A stretch of DNA of 44,621 bases from Halorubrum tebenquichense DSM 14210 (GTDB lineage Archaea > Halobacteriota > Halobacteria > Halobacteriales > Haloferacaceae), in assembly GCF_000337415.1 (NCBI RefSeq), contig NZ_AOJD01000034.1, forward strand, positions 1 to 44,621. Direction: 5' to 3'. The stretch's first letter is position 1. Each line of letters starts with the position of its first letter. The position numbers were made by a program, and so were the translations under genes. The notes beneath the pieces were generated by a model that did not search any database, had not been told where the DNA came from, and was given only the letters and a program-made list of their open reading frames with translations. Positions 1-7,994 of this stretch are shown one piece after another.

Positions 1-206
1 GCGGTCGCTGTGCGGTGCGGGGCGGGACTCGAAGGGGCAGCCGGGAGGCGGGCAGAGGCGACGTAAGCACCGCAGGAGCGAACGGAGTGAGCGACGAGGA
101 GCACAACGAGCGTCTGCCCGCCTCGCGACTGGGGCTTCGGTGGTGTTCGTGGCGATCGGTCGTTTATAAATAGCAACCTCGTATCGCCGAGCGACTGGGG
201 CTTCGG
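1..206 (+). repeat. Dispersed structured repeat, copy A (left end cut by window edge)
   Basis: This stretch shares long near-identical segments with 17790-18077, including GACTCGAAGGGGCAG and the tail GCGACTGGGGCTTCGG. The arms at about 45-56 and 113-124 form a perfect 12-bp stem, followed by a weaker extension. The tail motif GCGACTGGGGCTTCGG occurs twice (125-140 and 191-206) with a TTTATAA box (163-169) between the two. No coding sense is apparent. The left part of the element lies outside the window. It could be a noncoding RNA gene family or a MITE-like element. Confidence 0.7.
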
Positions 207-243
207 CGTGTTCACTCCAAAAATGAAAACGCGATCCGGCCGC

Positions 244-444
244 TCAGCCCTCCAGCTCGAACGCGACCTCGACTTCGGCCTGATACTCGCGGTCGGCGTC
301 CCCCTGTAGCTCGACCCCGAACTCCTCCACCTCGGCCCAGTAGACGTTGTCGAGGGTGTCCTCGGCGCGGTCGAGGGCGTCGTCCGCCGCGGCGTCGAAG
401 CTCTCCTCGCTCGTCCCGATCAGCGTGATCTTCTTGAACACCAT
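244..444 (-). CDS. Dodecin family flavin-binding protein
   Basis: This 66-residue protein matches haloarchaeal dodecin over its full length. Dodecins form hollow dodecamers that bind riboflavin or lumichrome in stacked pairs and buffer free flavin in the cytoplasm. The flavin-stacking Trp is at residue 36 and the flavin-contacting Gln at residue 55, the same positions as in Halobacterium dodecin; Glu45 is also present. A start ten codons upstream (474) is possible but falls inside the TATA-like stretch at 472-482, so 444 is preferred and gives a nearly leaderless mRNA. The gene is monocistronic and lies just inside the dispersed repeat. The family assignment is very secure. Confidence 0.95.
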   Translation of the reverse strand: MVFKKITLIGTSEESFDAAADDALDRAEDTLDNVYWAEVEEFGVELQGDADREYQAEVEVAFELEG

Positions 445-471
445 GTCGCGTGTGGGTAGGGCGCACGGTGG

Positions 472-482
472 CATAAAAATAC
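472..482 (-). promoter_or_regulatory. TATA-like box for dodecin
   Basis: On the minus strand the AT-rich string GTATTTTTATG lies about 30 bases before the ATG at 444 and is the only AT-rich run nearby. It decides the start codon: the upstream in-frame ATG at 474 would lie within this box. Confidence 0.6.
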
Positions 483-531
483 GCGTCCGGCGGGTCGACC
501 CGCGGCCGGGTCGGCCCTCAAAAGGCGGCGG

Positions 532-870
532 CTACGGACTGCCCGGCGCGCCTTCCATCACGGCGAAGTCCTCGCCGTCGCGGTCGACGCCGATGACCGC
601 CCAGTCGTAGGGCGGCTTCGCGGAGACGAGCCGTTCCTGGAGGTCGGCCGCGCGGTCGCGCCACGTGACGAAACACCGGAGTCGCGGTGTCTCGCCGCCG
701 TCTGCGAGATACGGGTCGAGGTCGTCGTCGTCCAGACACAACACCGTCACGAGCACGCGCCGCCACTTGCGTTCCGCGACGAACTCTCGTCCGCCCTCGG
801 AGACGGTGTATCCCAGTTCGCGGAAGACGTCTCTGGCCTCGGTCGTCGGGGGGATGCTCGCAGTGGCCAT
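532..870 (-). CDS. Haloarchaeal hypothetical protein (DUF7116-like)
   Basis: A 112-residue soluble protein of unknown function. From memory it resembles the haloarchaea-restricted DUF7116 family: an N-terminal segment about a gene-specific region (ARDVFRELGYTVS) followed by a basic EFVAERKWRRV strand and a conserved tail containing YDWAVIGVDRDGEDFAVME. The alternating beta-rich pattern suggests a compact alpha/beta fold; no catalytic motif is visible. A TATA-like AAAGTTTAT at about 897-905 places transcription start close to 870. An overlapping ATG at 892 opens a different frame that is low-complexity and arginine-rich, so it was not chosen. It stands alone between dodecin and a zinc-ribbon gene. 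Coding status is firm, function unknown. Confidence 0.8.
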   Translation of the reverse strand: MATASIPPTTEARDVFRELGYTVSEGGREFVAERKWRRVLVTVLCLDDDDLDPYLADGGETPRLRCFVTWRDRAADLQERLVSAKPPYDWAVIGVDRDGEDFAVMEGAPGSP

Positions 871-972
871 CTACCTCGGAGTTGGTCGCCATCCGTGATA
901 AACTTTCTCACGATTTCGCTCGCGGAGAATCGGCGCGCCGCCGAGAACGGTCGAGAGCGGCGCGAGCGCGGC

Positions 973-1218
973 TCACTCGTGCGCGGCGTCCCACTCGTCC
1001 GGCTTCCGGAGGTTGCCGCACTCGGTGCACTGGATCCGGCCCATCGTGTCCATCGCGGTGTCGAACGACTCGCAGTTGCCGCAGCGGAACCCCCAGCGCG
1101 ACTCCCCCGCCTCGTCGGCGAACACGACGTAGAAGGGACCGTCCGCCCCGCGCTCGGTGTCCGATCGATCGGTGTACACCCGCTCGCCGCTCGGCGTCGT
1201 CGTCGCTTCCAGAGTCAT
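973..1218 (-). CDS. Small zinc-ribbon protein (DUF5816-like)
   Basis: An 81-residue protein with a C-terminal zinc ribbon: CGNC near residues 46-49 and CTEC-GN near residues 63-68, giving a four-cysteine metal site. It resembles the haloarchaeal DUF5816 family (recalled, not searched). The N-terminal half contains the family-like string DRSDTERGADGPFYVVFAD. Such proteins may bind nucleic acid or protein partners, but no role is established here. A TATA-like CTTAAG at about 1243-1248 sits 26-28 bases before the ATG, so the mRNA is probably leaderless and the start is well supported. Confidence 0.8.
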   Translation of the reverse strand: MTLEATTTPSGERVYTDRSDTERGADGPFYVVFADEAGESRWGFRCGNCESFDTAMDTMGRIQCTECGNLRKPDEWDAAHE

Positions 1219-1324
1219 GACTCCCGCTACCCGACGGAGCGACTTAAGCGGGGGACTCGCGCGTCGCGAAAAGGAATCGGAAATGACGGACCGGAGATGG
1301 CGGGGCGCTGCGCGGACGGGACGA

Positions 1325-1699
1325 CTACGTCCGGAACGACTCGCCGCAGCCGCACTCGGAGACGACGTTGGGGTTCTCGACCTCGAAGCCGGCGGCCTGA
1401 AGCCCGTGTTCGTAGTCGAGCGTGCTGCCGCCGATGTAGTTCTTGCTCGCGGGGTCGACGAACACCCGAAGCCCGTGGTGTTCCACGACGAGGTCGTCCT
1501 CCTCCGGTTCGGTGTCGAAACGCATCCCGTACGACAGCCCCGCGCAGCCGCCCTGCTGGACGAACAGCCGCAGTCCGGCGATGTCCGTGTCGAGCCCCTC
1601 GCCCTGAAGGAGCGAGATCGCTTCTTCGGCGGCGTCCGGCGTGACCTCGATCGCCGGGTCGGTTCCCTCGGTCCCGGTGTCGGCCGGTTCGGTACTCAT
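1325..1699 (-). CDS. A-type iron-sulfur cluster carrier (HesB/IscA/ErpA family)
   Basis: The 124-residue product carries the three conserved cysteines of A-type Fe-S carriers: Cys52 in QQGGCAGLSYGM and Cys116/Cys118 in the C-terminal ECGCGESF. Proteins of this family accept Fe-S clusters from scaffold proteins and deliver them to apo-enzymes in the cytoplasm. The first ~15 residues are an acidic halophilic extension. An in-frame ATG nine codons upstream exists, but the TATA-like GTTTTGAGT at about 1722-1730 places transcription start at 1699, so the shorter form is preferred. The gene appears monocistronic; the downstream HAD gene belongs to the phn operon that is transcribed toward it. Confidence 0.93.
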   Translation of the reverse strand: MSTEPADTGTEGTDPAIEVTPDAAEEAISLLQGEGLDTDIAGLRLFVQQGGCAGLSYGMRFDTEPEEDDLVVEHHGLRVFVDPASKNYIGGSTLDYEHGLQAAGFEVENPNVVSECGCGESFRT

Positions 1700-1820
1700 G
1701 CGAACGGGTTCGGCACGGACACTCAAAACCCTGCCGGCGGAAGCGATCCGTTCGTCCGGGATGTCGACCGCCGCGACCGAGACCGCCGTAGACCGGTCGA
1801 AAAGGGCTCGGAGGGCCGCG

Positions 1821-2567
1821 TCAGGGGGCGTCGCCGGGCGGGTCGGTCGTCGCGGAGTCGGCCGCCGCGAGATCGACGAACTCGACGAGGTCGTGGAGGC
1901 TCCCGACCTCGACTGTGGGGTCCACGTCGAGGTCGCGGTCCGCGTTGTGGTCGCGCCTGAGGAACGCGCTGTCGAGGCCGGCGCGCTCGGCGGCGATCAC
2001 GTCGGTCGCGCGGTCGCCGACGTAGACCCCGCCGGCCGCGCCGAGCGCGTCGAGCGCCTCGTTCAGGTAGTGCGGGTCCGGCTTCCGCCGCCGGAAGCCG
2101 TCCGGGCCGAGGTCGCGGCCGCGGACGAACGAGAACGCGTCGAGCCGGAAGTGGTCGACGACGAACTCGACGGTCGGGTGGTAGTTGTTGCTCACGAGTC
2201 CGATCCGCGCGCCCTCGGCCAGCTCGTCGAGGGCGTCCACGTCGCGGTGGAGCCGCCTCGCTCCGGCCGAGAGGCGCGCGACGGCGCGCTCGGCGGTCCG
2301 CTCCTCGCGCGCCCGGAAGAACGCCGGGGCGTCGACGCCGAGCTCGTCGCAGGCGGCCCGGAACGCCCCGTCGTAGGCGGCGCGCTCCAGCGGCCGGCGG
2401 AGCGCCCCCGACGCCGTCAGCCCGCGGTCGGCGAGGACGTCGTCGAGGGCGCGCGAGCGGACCGCCGGATCGGTCTCCCGGCCCTCGAGGACCACGCCGT
2501 CCATGTCGAAGAGGATCACCGCGTCGTCGCCGGCGAGCGTCGTCGCGTCGTCGCCGGCGAGCGTCAT
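1821..2567 (-). CDS. HAD-superfamily hydrolase, last gene of the phn operon
   Basis: A 248-residue HAD phosphatase. Motif I is FDMDG (Asp21, Asp23), motif II has SN at about 126-127, the conserved Lys is about 162 in RRKPDP, and motif III is GDRATD at about 184-189, so the active site looks intact. The cap region suggests a phosphoglycolate phosphatase-like or 5'-nucleotidase-like subgroup; substrate is unknown. Its ATG overlaps the stop of the upstream permease gene (ATGA) and is preceded by GGAGGATGA, so it is translationally coupled to phosphonate-type uptake. The first 16 residues contain a duplicated TLAGDDA, produced by a 24-bp tandem repeat ahead of the catalytic strand. A role in dephosphorylating imported or derived organophosphorus compounds is inference. 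Confidence 0.88.
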   Translation of the reverse strand: MTLAGDDATTLAGDDAVILFDMDGVVLEGRETDPAVRSRALDDVLADRGLTASGALRRPLERAAYDGAFRAACDELGVDAPAFFRAREERTAERAVARLSAGARRLHRDVDALDELAEGARIGLVSNNYHPTVEFVVDHFRLDAFSFVRGRDLGPDGFRRRKPDPHYLNEALDALGAAGGVYVGDRATDVIAAERAGLDSAFLRRDHNADRDLDVDPTVEVGSLHDLVEFVDLAAADSATTDPPGDAP

Positions 2568-3364
2568 CGCGTCATCCTCCGTGCGGACGCCGATACCCCC
2601 TCGCTGACGAGGACGACGCCGAGGATCACGATCAGGATCGTCGCGACCGACTGCCAGGCGAAGGCGTTGACGGCGCGGAACAGCTGGACGCCGATCCCGC
2701 CCGCCCCGACGAACCCGAGGATCGTCGAGTCGCGGACGTTGATGTCCCACCGGTAGACGCTGAGGCCGACGAGCGCCGGCTTCACCTGCGGGAGGACGCC
2801 GTACAGCAGCACCTGCGTCGACGACGCGCCGGCGGCGCGGACGGCCTCGACCTGCCCGAAGTCGATCTCCTCTATCTCCTCGCCGAGCAGCTTCCCGAGG
2901 AAGCCGACCGACCGGAAGGCGATGGCGACCGCGCCCGCGAGGGGGCCGCTGCCGAACACCACGACGAAGATCAGCGCCCAGACGATCGTGTTCACCGACC
3001 GACTCACGGTGACGATCAGCTTGCCGAGCCAGTAGGTGCCCGCGTTCGGCGTCGTGTTCTCGGCGGCGAGCAGCGCGACCGGGACCGCGAGCACGAGCGC
3101 GCCGAGCGTCCCGAGCGCCGCGATGTGGATCGTCTCGACGAGCGGATCGACGATCTCCGGCGCGTACGCGAGGTCCGGCGGGTACATCCGCGTGAGGAGG
3201 TCGCGGATCTCGCGGGGGACCGTCTCGACGTTCGTCACCCCCATGTCGAGGAAGCGCCACGAGACGGCGAACGCGACGAGCGCGACGAGGACGGCGGAGA
3301 ACCGACCGATCCGGCGGCGGCGGTCGAACCGTCGCCACGAGCGCGCGGCGTCGGCCTCGCTCAT
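2564..3364 (-). CDS. phnE: Phosphonate-type ABC transporter permease PhnE (second copy)
   Basis: A 266-residue inner-membrane permease with about six membrane segments, starting with an N-terminal anchor (about residues 21-38). The EAA-like loop region reads EIDFGQVEAVRAAGAS, typical of PhnE, and is the contact site for the ATPase. Near the C-terminus lies DINVRDSTILGFVGAGGIG, a signature of this permease family. It overlaps the upstream phnE by four bases (ATGA) and has GGAGGT six bases before its ATG. The two permeases have the same length and clear similarity, so they are a tandem duplication that probably forms a heterodimeric channel. Substrate could be phosphonate, phosphite, phosphate or a phosphate ester. 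Confidence 0.92.
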   Translation of the reverse strand: MSEADAARSWRRFDRRRRIGRFSAVLVALVAFAVSWRFLDMGVTNVETVPREIRDLLTRMYPPDLAYAPEIVDPLVETIHIAALGTLGALVLAVPVALLAAENTTPNAGTYWLGKLIVTVSRSVNTIVWALIFVVVFGSGPLAGAVAIAFRSVGFLGKLLGEEIEEIDFGQVEAVRAAGASSTQVLLYGVLPQVKPALVGLSVYRWDINVRDSTILGFVGAGGIGVQLFRAVNAFAWQSVATILIVILGVVLVSEGVSASARRMTR

Positions 3365-4161
3365 TGGTACCTCCGTCTGACGACCGCGCTGACCCCCTCG
3401 GCGACGAGGACGACCGCGATGATCGCCACGAGGATGGCGGAGACGTACTGGTAGGAGTAGCGGTTGAACGCGGTGAGCAGCACCGAGCCGATGCCGCCCG
3501 CGCCGACGATACCGACGACCGTCGAGGTGCGGATGTTGATGTCCCAGCGGTAGACGCTGAGGCCCGCGAACCGCGGGATTATCTGCGGGACGACGCCGTA
3601 CGCGAGCGTCTGGACCGGCGACGCGCCGGTCGCCCGCACGGCGTCGACGCTCCCCATGTCGATGTCCTCTAAGTCTTCCGCGAGCAGCTTCGCGAAGAAC
3701 CCGACCGTCTTGAAGGTGATCGTGATGATCCCGGCGAGGGGACCGAGCCCGACCGCCTTCACGACGAGGATGGCGACGATGATGGCGTTGAGCGCGCGGG
3801 AGAGCGAGATGAACCCGCGGTTGAGGTAGTACAGCGGCCGCGGCGAGAGGTTCTCCGCGGCCATGAACGCGACGGGGACGCTCAGGGCGATCCCGGTGAC
3901 CGTCGAGATCATCGCCATGGCGACGCTCTCGACCATCTTGTCGACGATCCGCCGGGCCTGCCGCGGGGTCGCGTCCGGCGGGAAGAAGTCGCCGAGCAGC
4001 GTCAGCCCCCGGCCGAACCCGCTGGCGATCCGCGCGGGATCGGCACCGATCCCCCACGCCGACCAGAGGAAGAAGCCGACGACCGCGAGGTATCCCGCCC
4101 ACTTGAACTCCCGCCGGCCGAACGCCGTCGGTCGCCGCCAGGTGCGCTCTTCCGTCGCCAT
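3361..4161 (-). CDS. phnE: Phosphonate-type ABC transporter permease PhnE (first copy)
   Basis: A 266-residue PhnE-family permease, partner of PhnC and PhnD. It has an N-terminal membrane segment (about residues 20-36) and several more hydrophobic helices. The ATPase-coupling loop reads DIDMGSVDAVRATGAS and the C-terminal family signature reads DINIRTSTVVGIVGAGGIG. The ATG at 4161 lies one base from the phnC stop at 4163; longer in-frame readings upstream are arginine/threonine-rich low-complexity and overlap phnC, so they were rejected. No strong Shine-Dalgarno is visible, so translation probably depends on coupling with phnC. Confidence 0.92.
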   Translation of the reverse strand: MATEERTWRRPTAFGRREFKWAGYLAVVGFFLWSAWGIGADPARIASGFGRGLTLLGDFFPPDATPRQARRIVDKMVESVAMAMISTVTGIALSVPVAFMAAENLSPRPLYYLNRGFISLSRALNAIIVAILVVKAVGLGPLAGIITITFKTVGFFAKLLAEDLEDIDMGSVDAVRATGASPVQTLAYGVVPQIIPRFAGLSVYRWDINIRTSTVVGIVGAGGIGSVLLTAFNRYSYQYVSAILVAIIAVVLVAEGVSAVVRRRYQ

Positions 4162-4162
4162 C

Positions 4163-5131
4163 TCAGGACCCACCCGAGGTCGACCGGTCCGGCGCGCGGC
4201 CGTCCGCCGAGACGACGCCGTTTCCGACGGCGCGGTCGCCCGCGGAGCCGTCGTCCGCGGTGCCGTCCGCGGCCGTCGAGTCGCTTCCGTTTCGGCTCGG
4301 ACTGCCGGGCGCGGTCGAATCACCGGGCGCGGTCGAATCACCGGGCGCGGTCGAGCCGCCGGGGGCGGTCGCGTCGCGCGACGCCGGCGGGTCGCCGCCG
4401 CGGTACACCCGGTCGAGCGCGCCCTCGTCCAGTTCGCTCGTCAAGCCCTCGAAGACGACCTCGCCGTCGTGGAGCCCGACGATCCGGTCGGCGTGTTCGA
4501 CCGCGAGGTCCACCTCGTGGATGTTGATCAGCACGGGCACCTCGCGCTCGGCGGCGATCTCGGTGAGGAGTCGCATCACCGTGTTCGACGTCTCGGGGTC
4601 GAGGCTGGATGTCGGCTCGTCGACGAGGAGGATCTTCGGCTGCTGGACGACGGCGCGGGCGATGCCGACGCGCTGGCGCTGGCCGCCCGACAGCTCGTCG
4701 ACGCGCTTGTTCTCCATGTCGCCGAGGCCGACGCGCTCCAAGATCTCGTAGGCGCGCTCGACGTCCTCGGGCGGGAAGTTCCGGCGGAAGGCGCGCCAGG
4801 CGGAGACGTAGCCGAGCCGCCCGGTGAGGACGTTCTCCATCACGGTGAGCCGCTCGACGAGGTTGTACTCCTGAAATATCATCCCGATGTCGCGGCGCGC
4901 CGCGCGGAGCCCGTCGTCGTCGAGCGCGGTCAGGTCGGTGCCGTCGAGTTCGACCGTCCCCGCGGTCGGCTCCGTGAGCCGGTTGATACACCTGATGAAC
5001 GTGCTCTTCCCGGCACCGCTCGGGCCGATCATCGCGGTCGTCTCGCTGCCGCCGACCGAGAGGTCGACGCCCTTCAGCGCCTCGTCGCCCGACTCGTACG
5101 TCTTGCGCAGGTCGGTCACGTCGAGCGTCAT
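4163..5131 (-). CDS. phnC: Phosphonate-type ABC transporter ATP-binding protein PhnC
   Basis: A 322-residue ABC ATPase that powers uptake with PhnE/PhnE. Walker A is GPSGAGKS (residues 36-43), the signature is LSGGQ (147-151), Walker B ends in LLVDEP with Asp-Glu at 171-172, and the switch His is 205. The PhnC-typical insertion [17 protein letters not shown] is present. Residues after about 246 form an extra tail of roughly 75 residues rich in Ser, Thr, Ala, Pro, Gly and Asp, including several STAPGD units encoded by an 18-bp tandem repeat; ordinary PhnC ends before this. GTGATCC just before the ATG is a good Shine-Dalgarno. The stop precedes phnE by one base. Confidence 0.95.
   Translation of the reverse strand: MTLDVTDLRKTYESGDEALKGVDLSVGGSETTAMIGPSGAGKSTFIRCINRLTEPTAGTVELDGTDLTALDDDGLRAARRDIGMIFQEYNLVERLTVMENVLTGRLGYVSAWRAFRRNFPPEDVERAYEILERVGLGDMENKRVDELSGGQRQRVGIARAVVQQPKILLVDEPTSSLDPETSNTVMRLLTEIAAEREVPVLINIHEVDLAVEHADRIVGLHDGEVVFEGLTSELDEGALDRVYRGGDPPASRDATAPGGSTAPGDSTAPGDSTAPGSPSRNGSDSTAADGTADDGSAGDRAVGNGVVSADGRAPDRSTSGGS
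4305..4376 (+). repeat. 18-bp tandem repeat inside phnC (four units)
   Basis: Four consecutive 18-bp units beginning CCGGGCGCGGTCGAATCA: two identical (4305-4322 and 4323-4340) and two diverged (4341-4358 and 4359-4376). On the minus strand they encode the repeated STAPGD hexapeptide in the tail of PhnC. The unit length is a multiple of three, so copy-number change would keep the frame. Confidence 0.9.
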
Positions 5132-5135
5132 CGGA

Positions 5136-6356
5136 TCACTCGCTCAGCGCGCCCTGCGTGTACTCGACGTCGTTGTACCGCTGGATGACCATGATGTCGT
5201 ACCAGTGCCGCCGGTACTCGATGGGGACGTACTCCTCGTACCCGGTGCGCTCGGCGTAGGCCGTCCCGGCGAAGTCCGAGTCGAGCCACGCGGCCCGGAT
5301 CCCCTCTTGGATGTCCGGGTGGAGGTTGTACCGGTACGTGATCGGGCCGTTCGGGAACGGATTCGACGCCCAGACCACTTTGAAGTCGTCGAAGCGCAGG
5401 CTGCTGTCGGCCTCGACGGTGTCGAGGAAGCAGGTCGAACAGATCGGGCCGGCGTCGTAGTCGCCCGCGGCGATGCCGCGCGTCGTCTGGGAGTGCCCGC
5501 CGGAGAAGTTGATCTCGTAGTCGTCGCCCGCCGTCACGTCGAAGTACTGGTCGAACAGCGCCGAGGGGGCCTGGTGGCCGGAGTTCGACGCCGGCTCGGC
5601 GTGGGCCATCCGCACGTCGTCGCTCGCGAAGTCCTCGACGCCCTGGACCCCGTCGGCGTCGGCGCGCGTCGTGGCGAACAGCCGGTAGCCGAAGGAGCCG
5701 TTCGGCGCGATGCCGGCCGCGAACGGAACCGCTCCCGCGAGGTTGACCGCGAAGCAGGTCGTCCCCGTCGAGAAGTTCGCGATGTGGGCGCGCTCGGAGC
5801 GCATCGCCTCCACGGAGGCGGCGTAGCTGTTGACGCGGTTGTACTCGACCGGGATGCCCGTCTCTTCCTCGATGCGGTCGAAGACCGCCTGGAAGTCCTC
5901 CTCGTAGCGGCCCTGAACGTCCTCGCTCGGGCTCTCGGTGAACACGAGCGTGTCCGGTTCGAGCCACTCGCTCTCGTCCTCCGGCGTCTCCCGGACCGGC
6001 TCGCCGTGGGGGACCTCGTCGACCTCGCGGTTCCCCATGCTCTCTAAGTCCGCGCGGGTCCCGCGCTCGTACCCGGCGTCGATGAGGGGCGTCGAGAGGT
6101 AGTTGTTCTCCTCCCAGTTCGGGTTCTCGGGGTCGAACTCGCTCGCGTCCGCCAGCAGCGGATCGCCCGACGCGTCCGACTCAGACCCGTCCGAGCCGGC
6201 CGAACTCGTCGTCGCGCTCGCGTCGGAGCCGTCGCCGCCTCCGCCCCCCGACCCACCGGAACACCCGGCGAGCGCGGTGACCGCCGCCGCGCCTCCGGCG
6301 AGGACGACCCGCCGCTTGAAGCTCGATTCGCGTCCGCCGTCGGTGTCTTCCACCAT
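5136..6356 (-). CDS. phnD: Phosphonate-type substrate-binding lipoprotein PhnD
   Basis: A 406-residue extracellular solute-binding protein. The N-terminus has a twin-arginine ([10 protein letters not shown], Arg15-Arg16) and a lipobox LAGC with Cys32, the usual haloarchaeal Tat lipoprotein arrangement. A Gly/Ser/Asp linker (about 33-70) follows, then a PhnD-like fold: [40 protein letters not shown], and the ligand-contact region [18 protein letters not shown], where a Ser-x-Ser/Thr turn usually contacts phosphonate. It is the first gene of the operon, four bases upstream of phnC. A weak TATA-like TTCTTACTCC lies about 26 bases before the ATG. No C-P lyase genes are in the window, so the true ligand is open. 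Confidence 0.93.
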   Translation of the reverse strand: MVEDTDGGRESSFKRRVVLAGGAAAVTALAGCSGGSGGGGGDGSDASATTSSAGSDGSESDASGDPLLADASEFDPENPNWEENNYLSTPLIDAGYERGTRADLESMGNREVDEVPHGEPVRETPEDESEWLEPDTLVFTESPSEDVQGRYEEDFQAVFDRIEEETGIPVEYNRVNSYAASVEAMRSERAHIANFSTGTTCFAVNLAGAVPFAAGIAPNGSFGYRLFATTRADADGVQGVEDFASDDVRMAHAEPASNSGHQAPSALFDQYFDVTAGDDYEINFSGGHSQTTRGIAAGDYDAGPICSTCFLDTVEADSSLRFDDFKVVWASNPFPNGPITYRYNLHPDIQEGIRAAWLDSDFAGTAYAERTGYEEYVPIEYRRHWYDIMVIQRYNDVEYTQGALSE

Positions 6357-6411
6357 TACGGGTACACGGGCCGTTCTTCGGAGTAAGAAGGCTGCTATGA
6401 CCCGAACGTAG

Positions 6412-6449
6412 CCGGTCCGTTCGGTCCGTTCCGGTCCGAAACGGAACGT
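6412..6449 (-). promoter_or_regulatory. Direct and inverted repeats upstream of phnD
   Basis: CGGTCCGTT occurs twice in tandem, followed by CGGTCCGAA, and overlapping this CGTTCCG and CGGAACG form a 7-bp inverted repeat with an 8-base loop. The cluster lies 60-95 bases upstream of the phnD start, above the putative TATA element, where a haloarchaeal activator or repressor could bind. A role in phosphate-starvation control is inference; a terminator for the upstream side is the alternative. Confidence 0.3.
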
Positions 6450-6548
6450 ACCGCTCGGAGGGATACGGAGAGTTCTGGTCGGTACGATCCGCTATATATC
6501 GATCAGGAAACAGGTATCAGAGGGGAAAGAGAGACGCTCCGGCCGGTC

Positions 6549-7826
6549 TTACTCGAACCGCTTCCGCACGCTCTCGGCGTGGCCCTCCAGCCCCTCCGCC
6601 TCCGCGAGCGACGTGACCGTCTCGGAGAGGTCGTCGAGGGCGTCGCGGTCGAGCCGCTGGACCGTCGACGAGCGGAGGAAGGTGTCCACGGAGAGTCCGC
6701 CGTAGCGCTTCGCGCCGCCGTTCGTCGGCAGCACGTGGTTCGTGCCGGTCGCGTAGTCGCCGGCCGCCACGGGGGAGTACGGCCCGAGGAACACCGAGCC
6801 GGCGTTGGTGATCCGGTCTAACAGCGCCTCGTCGTCCTCGGCCACGATCGAGAGGTGCTCGGCGGCGTACTCCTCGGCGAACAGCACGGCCTCGGGCATC
6901 GAGCGCGCGCGGAGGACCCCCGACGCCTCGTTGTCGAGGGCGGCCCGGATCGTCTCTTCCCGCTCGCGCTCGCCGGCCTGCGCGTCGACCGCGTCGGCGA
7001 CGGCGTCCGCGAGGTCGGCGTCGGCGGTGACCGCGACCACGGAGGCGTTCGGGTCGTGTTCCGCCTGCGCGACGAGGTCGGCCGCCACGAGGTCCGGGTC
7101 CGCCGTTTCGTCGGCGAGGACGAGCACCTCGCTCGGCCCCGCGAGGAAGTCGATCCCCACGTCGCCCTGCACGATCGACTTGGCGGCGGTGACCCACTTG
7201 TTGCCCGGGCCGACCACCTTCTGGACCCGGGTCACGGTCTCCGTGCCGTACGCGAGCGCGCCGACGGCCTGCGCGCCGCCGACCTGGTACACCGCGTCGG
7301 CCCCCGCCTCGTGGATCGCCGCGAGGGTGACGGGGTCGAGCTCCTCCGCCGGCGGGGTCGCGACCGCGACGTGGTCGACGCCCGCGACGACCGCGGGGAT
7401 GACGCCCATCAGCGCGCTGGAGGGGTAGGAGGCCGCGCCGCCGGGCACGTACACGCCGACGCGGTCGAGGGGGCGGAACCGGCGGCCCAGCTCCCGGCCG
7501 CCGAAGTCGTCGCGCCAGTCCTCGGGGCGCTGTCGCTCGTGGAACTCGCGGACGTTCGCGGCCGCCGCCTCGACCGCGTCGAGGACCGGGTCGTCCGCGT
7601 CGGCCAGCTCCTCGTGTGCGCGCGCCGCGTCGTCGGTGATGTCGACGTTGCCGACGGCGACGCCGTCGAACTCCTCGGCGAACTCGCGGACCGCGACGTC
7701 GCCCTCCGCGCGGACCCGCTCGACTATCTCCCGCACGTCTTCGCGGACCCCCTCGACGCCCGCGTCGCGCTCGAAGAAGGCGCGCCGCTCGGCCGGCGAG
7801 AGGTCCGCGACGGTTCGTACGTCCAT
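6549..7826 (-). CDS. hisD: Histidinol dehydrogenase
   Basis: A full-length 425-residue histidinol dehydrogenase, which oxidises L-histidinol to L-histidine in two NAD-dependent steps, the last reactions of histidine synthesis. Family signatures are plain: RVGVYVPGGAASYPSSALM (about 122-140), QVGGAQAVGALAYGTETV, VVGPGNKWVTAAK, DFLAGPSEVLVLAD, AEHDPNASV and the catalytic AAEHLSIV segment containing the conserved Glu-His pair. No other his gene is adjacent, as is usual in haloarchaea where the pathway is scattered. Upstream lies a five-unit 19-bp repeat in place of an obvious TATA box, so expression may depend on read-through from the crtB side or on the repeat. Confidence 0.97.
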   Translation of the reverse strand: MDVRTVADLSPAERRAFFERDAGVEGVREDVREIVERVRAEGDVAVREFAEEFDGVAVGNVDITDDAARAHEELADADDPVLDAVEAAAANVREFHERQRPEDWRDDFGGRELGRRFRPLDRVGVYVPGGAASYPSSALMGVIPAVVAGVDHVAVATPPAEELDPVTLAAIHEAGADAVYQVGGAQAVGALAYGTETVTRVQKVVGPGNKWVTAAKSIVQGDVGIDFLAGPSEVLVLADETADPDLVAADLVAQAEHDPNASVVAVTADADLADAVADAVDAQAGEREREETIRAALDNEASGVLRARSMPEAVLFAEEYAAEHLSIVAEDDEALLDRITNAGSVFLGPYSPVAAGDYATGTNHVLPTNGGAKRYGGLSVDTFLRSSTVQRLDRDALDDLSETVTSLAEAEGLEGHAESVRKRFE

Positions 7827-7854
7827 ACGCCTCGTCGGGCGCGGCGGGGCAAGG

Positions 7855-7949
7855 GCGTTCCGACTCGGACGGGGTGTTCCGACTCGGACGTGGCGTTCCG
7901 ACTCGGACGTGGCGTTCCGACTCGGACGGGGTGTTCCGACTCGGACGTG
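7855..7949 (+). repeat. Five-unit 19-bp tandem repeat upstream of hisD
   Basis: Five uninterrupted 19-bp units of the form G(C/T)GTTCCGACTCGGACG(G/T)G, at 7855, 7874, 7893, 7912 and 7931. Units differ only at positions 2 and 18. The array begins 29 bp upstream of the hisD start codon. The unit is not a multiple of three, and the array lies between two same-strand genes, so it is noncoding. It could be a regulator-binding array or a recent slippage expansion. Confidence 0.9.
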
Positions 7950-7994
7950 GCGTTACGGGCGCGTCAGTTCCCCGGTTACCCGTGGGCCGTCGGA

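Noticed and set aside
1-206. Insertion sequence remnant
   Set aside because: No transposase fragment or target duplication is visible in any of the three repeat copies, so a nonautonomous or RNA-type element is the more careful description.
7855-7949. Tandem array as a CRISPR
   Set aside because: Units are contiguous with no spacers, only 19 bp, and no cas genes are present anywhere in the window.
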